A stretch of 17,410 nt of DNA from an uncultured Chlorobiota bacterium (lineage in GTDB: Bacteria > Bacteroidota > Bacteroidia > Bacteroidales > JAADGE01): NCBI GenBank assembly GCA_947311265.1, contig CAMZKQ010000180.1, forward strand, positions 1 to 17,410. Direction: 5' to 3'. The number at the start of each line of letters is the position of its first letter. The stretch's first letter is position 1. The notes below the pieces were generated by a model. The model made no database searches, was not told the origin of the DNA, and saw only the letters and a list, made by a program, of their open reading frames with translations. This document shows positions 13,993-17,410 of the stretch, in pieces. The position numbers and the translations under genes were made by a program.

Positions 13993-14973
13993 ATGAAAAT
14001 TACACGAAACAATTACGAAATATATTTTATAGACTGGCTAGAAGGCAATTTACCCAAAACAAGCGAAAGCGAATTTTATCAGTTTTTGGAAGAAAATCCA
14101 GACTTAAAAAATGAACTCGATGGGTTTGAGGAAATTACCCTAGAGGAGGAAGTGCTTACTTTTGAAGGTAAAGCAAAATTAAAAGCAATTCCTGCTCAGC
14201 AATTTTATGAAATATCAGATATTGAATACCTCTGCATTGCAGATATGGAAAGCGATATTAGCACTACAGAAAAAGAAAGCCTTACTGAAAAATTAACCCA
14301 AAATAGAATCAAAAGAATACATAACGAATTTGCAGCAACACGGCTAAAAGCAGACCTTTCTATTATTTTTTTAAAAAAAAAACAGCTTAAAAAGTTTATC
14401 GTTTCTGCAAGAATTAAAAGAGGGTTTTATACAATTACATCTATTGCTGCCGCAATACTGCTCTACTTTTCAATTGGGAGCAATAAAAATGAACCAAATA
14501 CAAATACTAAATTAAAGCATTATTCTGCAAATATTTTTAACTGGGAAACACATGGTAGCCCTAACACAGCACTTGCCTACTCCATGAAACCTGAAAATTA
14601 TATCACTAAAAAGCACTCCCCACAAAAAAAGATACTGAATAAAAAACAAATTAAAAAGAGCAACCAAAATACTAGTACAAAAGGAATTAAGCATAAAGTA
14701 AAAGAGGAGTTTTTAAACATAATCCCTGTAAATACACAAATTGTATCAATAGAAACAGCAGCAGAAATAAACAAGCTACCAACAATAAAAGAGCTATCCG
14801 CACCACGAATAAATAAAAGTACTTTTTGGGTATATACCGAAAAAACCATAGATATATGGAAATTAGTTACCTCATCGGAAATAGAACTTAAAAATTCCTA
14901 CAAACCAAATGGGGAGTTAGATAAATTAAATATCTACGCCGCAGGAGTAACTTACAGCAAAACATTTAATTAA
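13993..14973 (+). CDS. Putative membrane anti-sigma factor
   Basis: The 326-residue protein starts NNYEIYFIDWLEGNLPKTSESEFYQFLEENPDLKNELDGFE, the N-terminal pattern shared by Bacteroidota anti-sigma proteins that lack the zinc-binding HxxxCxxC (YE.YFlDyLEG.L...E...FLe.NPdLk.EL). A basic segment and a run of A-rich codons lead to one membrane helix (GFYTITSIAAAILLYFSIG, about 144-162). The C-terminal 160 residues would be periplasmic; they are Lys/Asn/Thr-rich with no known domain. The expected role is to hold the preceding sigma factor at the membrane and release it on an envelope signal. The gene is 2 bp from sigma and 26 bp from the barrel gene. The function is inferred from position, topology and the N-terminal pattern. 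Confidence 0.8.
   Translation: MKITRNNYEIYFIDWLEGNLPKTSESEFYQFLEENPDLKNELDGFEEITLEEEVLTFEGKAKLKAIPAQQFYEISDIEYLCIADMESDISTTEKESLTEKLTQNRIKRIHNEFAATRLKADLSIIFLKKKQLKKFIVSARIKRGFYTITSIAAAILLYFSIGSNKNEPNTNTKLKHYSANIFNWETHGSPNTALAYSMKPENYITKKHSPQKKILNKKQIKKSNQNTSTKGIKHKVKEEFLNIIPVNTQIVSIETAAEINKLPTIKELSAPRINKSTFWVYTEKTIDIWKLVTSSEIELKNSYKPNGELDKLNIYAAGVTYSKTFN
14373..14382 (+). repeat. Ten-base A homopolymer inside the anti-sigma gene
   Basis: A T7 run (14366-14372) followed by A10 encodes FLKKKQ at residues 126-131, just before the membrane helix. Here the frame is intact. Gain of one A would give a stop codon after KKKTA, leaving a soluble N-terminal fragment of about 132 residues. Confidence 0.85.
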
Positions 14974-14999
14974 ACAGACACAATTTAACACCTTTTATC

Positions 15000-16097
15000 A
15001 TGAAAAAAACAACACTTTACACCATCGTAGCCATGGCATTTGCAATTGGTCTTGCAAGCAATGCCACAGCACAAAAAGACACCACAGAAGTTAAAATGGG
15101 CAACAAAAAACTACTTATTATCGAAAACATAGACGATAACGAACGGGCCCAAAGCGACCTTGAAGCAGGTAAACGTGCCTTTGAAGATTTGCTATCGGCA
15201 GCCGCAGAAAAAAATGCAGAACTAAAACTTGAAATTCTAGAATTAAACAAAGAAATTGCATCAAGCTCCCAAGACTCTACACAACAAAAGCTAAAAGCAA
15301 AAGTGGCAGAAAAAGAAAAAAAAATTGCTGAAAACGAGAAAAAAATCGAAGCCTTTGAAAGTGGTATCGCAGGAATTGAAACCGATTTAGACAAGCTCTC
15401 TGACCAGCTCGACGATATTGAAACAGATGATATAGATATGGAGTTCAACAGCTGTAGCAAAAAGAAAAGTTTTAACGGACACCTAGCAGGCTTCCAAATA
15501 GGACTAACCAACTTACTCCTTAATAGTAAAGACATAGGCACACCAGAGGCAATGCCATTCTTAGAACTCAACCCAGAAAAATCCATAGGCTACCAATTTA
15601 ACCTCGAAAAAAATATCCCTCTTATTGATAACAGAATGGGCTTTGTTACAGGTGTAGGCATCGAATGGAACAGCTTCTCGCTTGCAAAAAACATTGACTT
15701 AGCAATTAACCAAGAAGGAAAATTAATCGGCAACGAAGTAGCAACTACCGATAGAGCTTACGAAAAAAATAACTTAAACATGGCCTACCTCACCATTCCC
15801 TTCATTTTTGAAGTACAACCGTGGGGCAAAAAAAGCTTTCACATCTCAGCAGGAATTACAGGAGGTATTCGCCTCTGGTCCAAGCAAAAACAAACCTACT
15901 ACACCAACGACCATAAAAACAAATACAAAAAGAAAGATGCCTTTAACCTCAACCCATTCCGCTACGGAGCAACCGCAAAAATTGGCTACAACAAACTATC
16001 ACTATATGCCAACTACAATATATCCGACCTCTTTAAAAAAGGCACAACCACAGACCTAGTGCAACCATTTACAACAGGTGTTGCATTTAGCTTCTAA
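15000..16097 (+). CDS. Outer-membrane beta-barrel protein with periplasmic coiled coil
   Basis: The 365-residue product has a clear signal peptide (KKTTLYTIVAMAFAIGLASN, cleavage near ATA-Q at 22-25). Residues about 50-148 form a highly charged, heptad-like stretch rich in Glu/Lys/Asp (AEKNAELKLEILELNKEI..., KVAEKEKKIAENEKKIEAFE...), predicted to be a coiled coil. From SFNGHLAGFQIGLTNLLL (157-174) to the end it alternates hydrophobic and polar residues as in an eight-to-ten-stranded porin-like barrel, including NIPLIDNRMGFVTGVGIEWNSF, and ends TTGVAFSF with the BAM-type terminal Phe. Genes of this design commonly follow sigma/anti-sigma pairs in Bacteroidota and are annotated as PorT-like/OMP_b-brl proteins. 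The short 26-bp gap to the anti-sigma gene indicates one operon. It may be the regulon's main output or sensor; its biochemical function is unknown. Confidence 0.88.
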   Translation: MKKTTLYTIVAMAFAIGLASNATAQKDTTEVKMGNKKLLIIENIDDNERAQSDLEAGKRAFEDLLSAAAEKNAELKLEILELNKEIASSSQDSTQQKLKAKVAEKEKKIAENEKKIEAFESGIAGIETDLDKLSDQLDDIETDDIDMEFNSCSKKKSFNGHLAGFQIGLTNLLLNSKDIGTPEAMPFLELNPEKSIGYQFNLEKNIPLIDNRMGFVTGVGIEWNSFSLAKNIDLAINQEGKLIGNEVATTDRAYEKNNLNMAYLTIPFIFEVQPWGKKSFHISAGITGGIRLWSKQKQTYYTNDHKNKYKKKDAFNLNPFRYGATAKIGYNKLSLYANYNISDLFKKGTTTDLVQPFTTGVAFSF

Positions 16098-16129
16098 AAA
16101 AAACATAATTTGAATTGGGGTTAATTCGA

Positions 16130-16169
16130 GCCTACTTGTATTTGTAAAAATATAAGTAGGCATTTTTTT
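16130..16169 (+). terminator. Intrinsic terminator after the barrel gene
   Basis: GCCTACTTGTAT at 16130-16141 pairs with ATATAAGTAGGC at 16150-16161 (12 bp with one G-U) around an 8-nt loop, and a seven-T tract follows at 16163-16169. It ends the sigma/anti-sigma/barrel operon. The following 87 bp to the next gene hold no clear consensus promoter. Confidence 0.92.
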
Positions 16170-16256
16170 GCACTTATCTTATGGATTTTTTTAACCTTAG
16201 CATCTATAAAGCAGAACAGCAATAAATAACACCTTTTAAATCTAAAAATTATAACA

Positions 16257-17410
16257 ATGAAAAATTACAACCTAGTACTCATCCTTTTTTTTAGCCTAAT
16301 TATTTTTCTTTTTACCGCCTGTGCTGGCAGAAGTGTAAAAATCGCCGCAGAAGAAGGACGAACAGAATCCCTAAAATCATCAAGAGAAAGCACAGCAGAC
16401 CTACCACCCCCCCCAGCTTCGATGAAAAAATCAAAAATAGACAAAGCCGAAGGTACAGAAATTGACCTCCCAAAAGACGGCAACAACTTAGCCAAAAGCG
16501 GAACGCTTACCGCAGGCGAATGGAACGACCTCGAAAACTGGGAGTTCTGGAACAAACTAATGCTTGGCAACCAATGGAAAAACATGCAGAAAACATGGGG
16601 CTTCTACCTCACCCAACACATACCAATTATACTTACCGACAAGCTAGGAAAACCCGTAAGCAACATAACCGTAGAACTTCAAAACAATTCTGGTAAAACC
16701 GTATGGGCAGCTAAAACTGATATTTTCGGAAAAGCCGTGCTGTTTTCATCTATCGCAGGAGCATCGCAAGACGTATTTAAAATTGTAATAACAATGCCTA
16801 ATGGCAAAAAAATCACAAAATCGAAATATACAATAAACAAAGAAAATACCTTTAAAATAAAACAAAATAGCAAAATAAACAACCAGCTAGACATTATGTT
16901 CGTGGTAGATGCCACCGGTTCCATGGGCGACGAAATGAGTTTCCTAAAAACAGAACTAAAAGATATTTCAGTACGAATAAACAAAGAAGTACCGGGGCTA
17001 TCAACCCGTACAGGGTTAGTGTTTTACCGAGACAAAACCGATGATTACTTAACACGTGATTTTGATTTTACAAATAATATTGACCTAGTAATGAGCAATA
17101 TATCCAAGCAATCCCCTGGTGGCGGTGGAGATTTCCCAGAGGCCGTTGAAGCCGGATTAGAAGCCGCACTCACAGCCAAATCTTGGAGCAAAAATGCAAA
17201 AGCAAAACTCCTATTTCTAATACTAGATGCCCCACCCCACTCCGACCAAGCCACAAAAGCAAAAATGCAAAACGCAATAAAAAAAGCCGCCAGAATGGGC
17301 ATCAAAATAATCCCTGTAGTAGCCAGTGGCATCAATAAAGAAACCGAATTTCTTATGCGATTTTCAGCCATATCCACCAACTCAACCTACGTTTTCCTTA
17401 CCGATGACAG
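16257..17410 (+). CDS. Von Willebrand factor A domain lipoprotein, 5' part (3' end outside window)
   Basis: From ATG 16257 the frame stays open to the end of the window (384 codons plus 2 nt). MKNYNLVLILFFSLIIFLFTAC ends in a lipoprotein-like Cys22. A low-complexity, Ser/Lys-rich linker with a Pro run follows, then about residues 120-200 resemble an Ig-like/carboxypeptidase-regulatory fold (PIILTDKLGKPVSNITVEL, then ...KTDIFGKAVLFSS). The VWA domain begins at about 213: LDIMFVVDATGSMGDEM carries a MIDAS motif of the DxTxS type (Asp218, Thr220, Ser222), followed by GLVFYRDKTDDYLTRDFDF, SPGGGGDFPEAVEAGLEAAL and LLFLILDAPPHSD. This arrangement is common in surface or periplasmic VWA proteins that bind a divalent metal and a partner protein. 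The gene is separated from the barrel gene by a terminator. Its partner and role are unknown. Confidence 0.93.
   Translation, partial: MKNYNLVLILFFSLIIFLFTACAGRSVKIAAEEGRTESLKSSRESTADLPPPPASMKKSKIDKAEGTEIDLPKDGNNLAKSGTLTAGEWNDLENWEFWNKLMLGNQWKNMQKTWGFYLTQHIPIILTDKLGKPVSNITVELQNNSGKTVWAAKTDIFGKAVLFSSIAGASQDVFKIVITMPNGKKITKSKYTINKENTFKIKQNSKINNQLDIMFVVDATGSMGDEMSFLKTELKDISVRINKEVPGLSTRTGLVFYRDKTDDYLTRDFDFTNNIDLVMSNISKQSPGGGGDFPEAVEAGLEAALTAKSWSKNAKAKLLFLILDAPPHSDQATKAKMQNAIKKAARMGIKIIPVVASGINKETEFLMRFSAISTNSTYVFLTDD
16407..16414 (+). repeat. Eight-base C homopolymer in the VWA lipoprotein gene
   Basis: C8 encodes most of the proline run DLPPPPAS (about residues 48-55). It is striking in such AT-rich DNA and lies early in a surface-lipoprotein gene, the usual position of contingency tracts. 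Gain or loss of one C would disrupt the rest of the protein. Confidence 0.8.

Noticed and set aside
15017..15586. A 189-codon serine-rich frame antisense to the barrel gene
   Set aside because: It is the mirror of the Lys/Glu-rich coiled coil; its composition is explained by the opposite strand and no start signal or domain is seen.
16265..17380. Three minus-strand frames opposite the VWA gene
   Set aside because: They are short, without motifs, and overlap a plus-strand frame with a lipoprotein signal and a VWA domain.
1..17410. CRISPR array, insertion sequence, tRNA/rRNA genes or toxin-antitoxin module
   Set aside because: No regularly spaced direct repeats, transposase motifs, terminal inverted repeats, clover-leaf sequence or paired small genes of known families were seen.

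Overview
The window reads as a chromosomal segment of a member of the Bacteroidota; the genus cannot be named from sequence alone. The grounds are AT-rich DNA, TAnnTTTG-type -7 promoter elements instead of TATAAT, no clear Shine-Dalgarno sequences before most starts, a TonB-dependent receptor, a typical Bacteroidota ECF sigma / zinc-less anti-sigma / outer-membrane barrel trio, and an rpsO gene of standard 89 residues. I see no tRNA, rRNA, CRISPR array, insertion sequence or phage gene.

Layout. (1) 1-1970, plus strand: the 3' end of a TonB-dependent outer-membrane receptor, then a CapA-family metallophosphoesterase-fold lipoprotein. (2) 1971-2401: rpsO with its own promoter and a strong intrinsic terminator. 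(3) 2431-3720, plus strand: a Wzx-type oligosaccharide flippase. (4) 3671-13171, minus strand: a nine-gene, almost gap-free cell-surface glycan operon. In transcription order it encodes a GT4 glycosyltransferase, a very large GT-C-like membrane protein fused to a LamG-like domain, four different class I SAM methyltransferases, a second GT-B-like glycosyltransferase, a nucleotide-sugar epimerase/dehydratase and a hexapeptide acyltransferase. The operon runs head-on into the flippase gene and their coding ends overlap by 50 bp. (5) 13172-13501: a gene-poor stretch with two facing promoters, a possible short transcript or dead mini-gene, a hairpin terminator, an AT palindrome and an ECF-type promoter. 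(6) 13502-16097, plus strand: ECF sigma factor, membrane anti-sigma factor and coiled-coil outer-membrane barrel protein, closed by a terminator. (7) 16257-end: the 5' part of a von Willebrand factor A lipoprotein that runs off the window.

How it fits together. The flippase and minus-strand operon look like part of a pathway that builds, methylates, acetylates and exports a surface polysaccharide or glycolipid. No initiating phosphoglycosyltransferase or Wzy polymerase is recognisable here. The sigma/anti-sigma/barrel block looks like an autoregulated envelope-stress or surface-signalling unit, because the sigma gene is preceded by an ECF-like -35/-10 pair with 16-bp spacing.

The points most worth a second look are: a methyltransferase gene split by a frameshift exactly at a 10-A run, with a second 10-A run just before the membrane segment of the anti-sigma factor; the GT-C/LamG fusion; the four consecutive methyltransferases; several promoters whose -7 element ends only 4-5 bp before a start codon, suggesting leaderless mRNAs; and the unexplained transcript-like unit at about 13193-13420.
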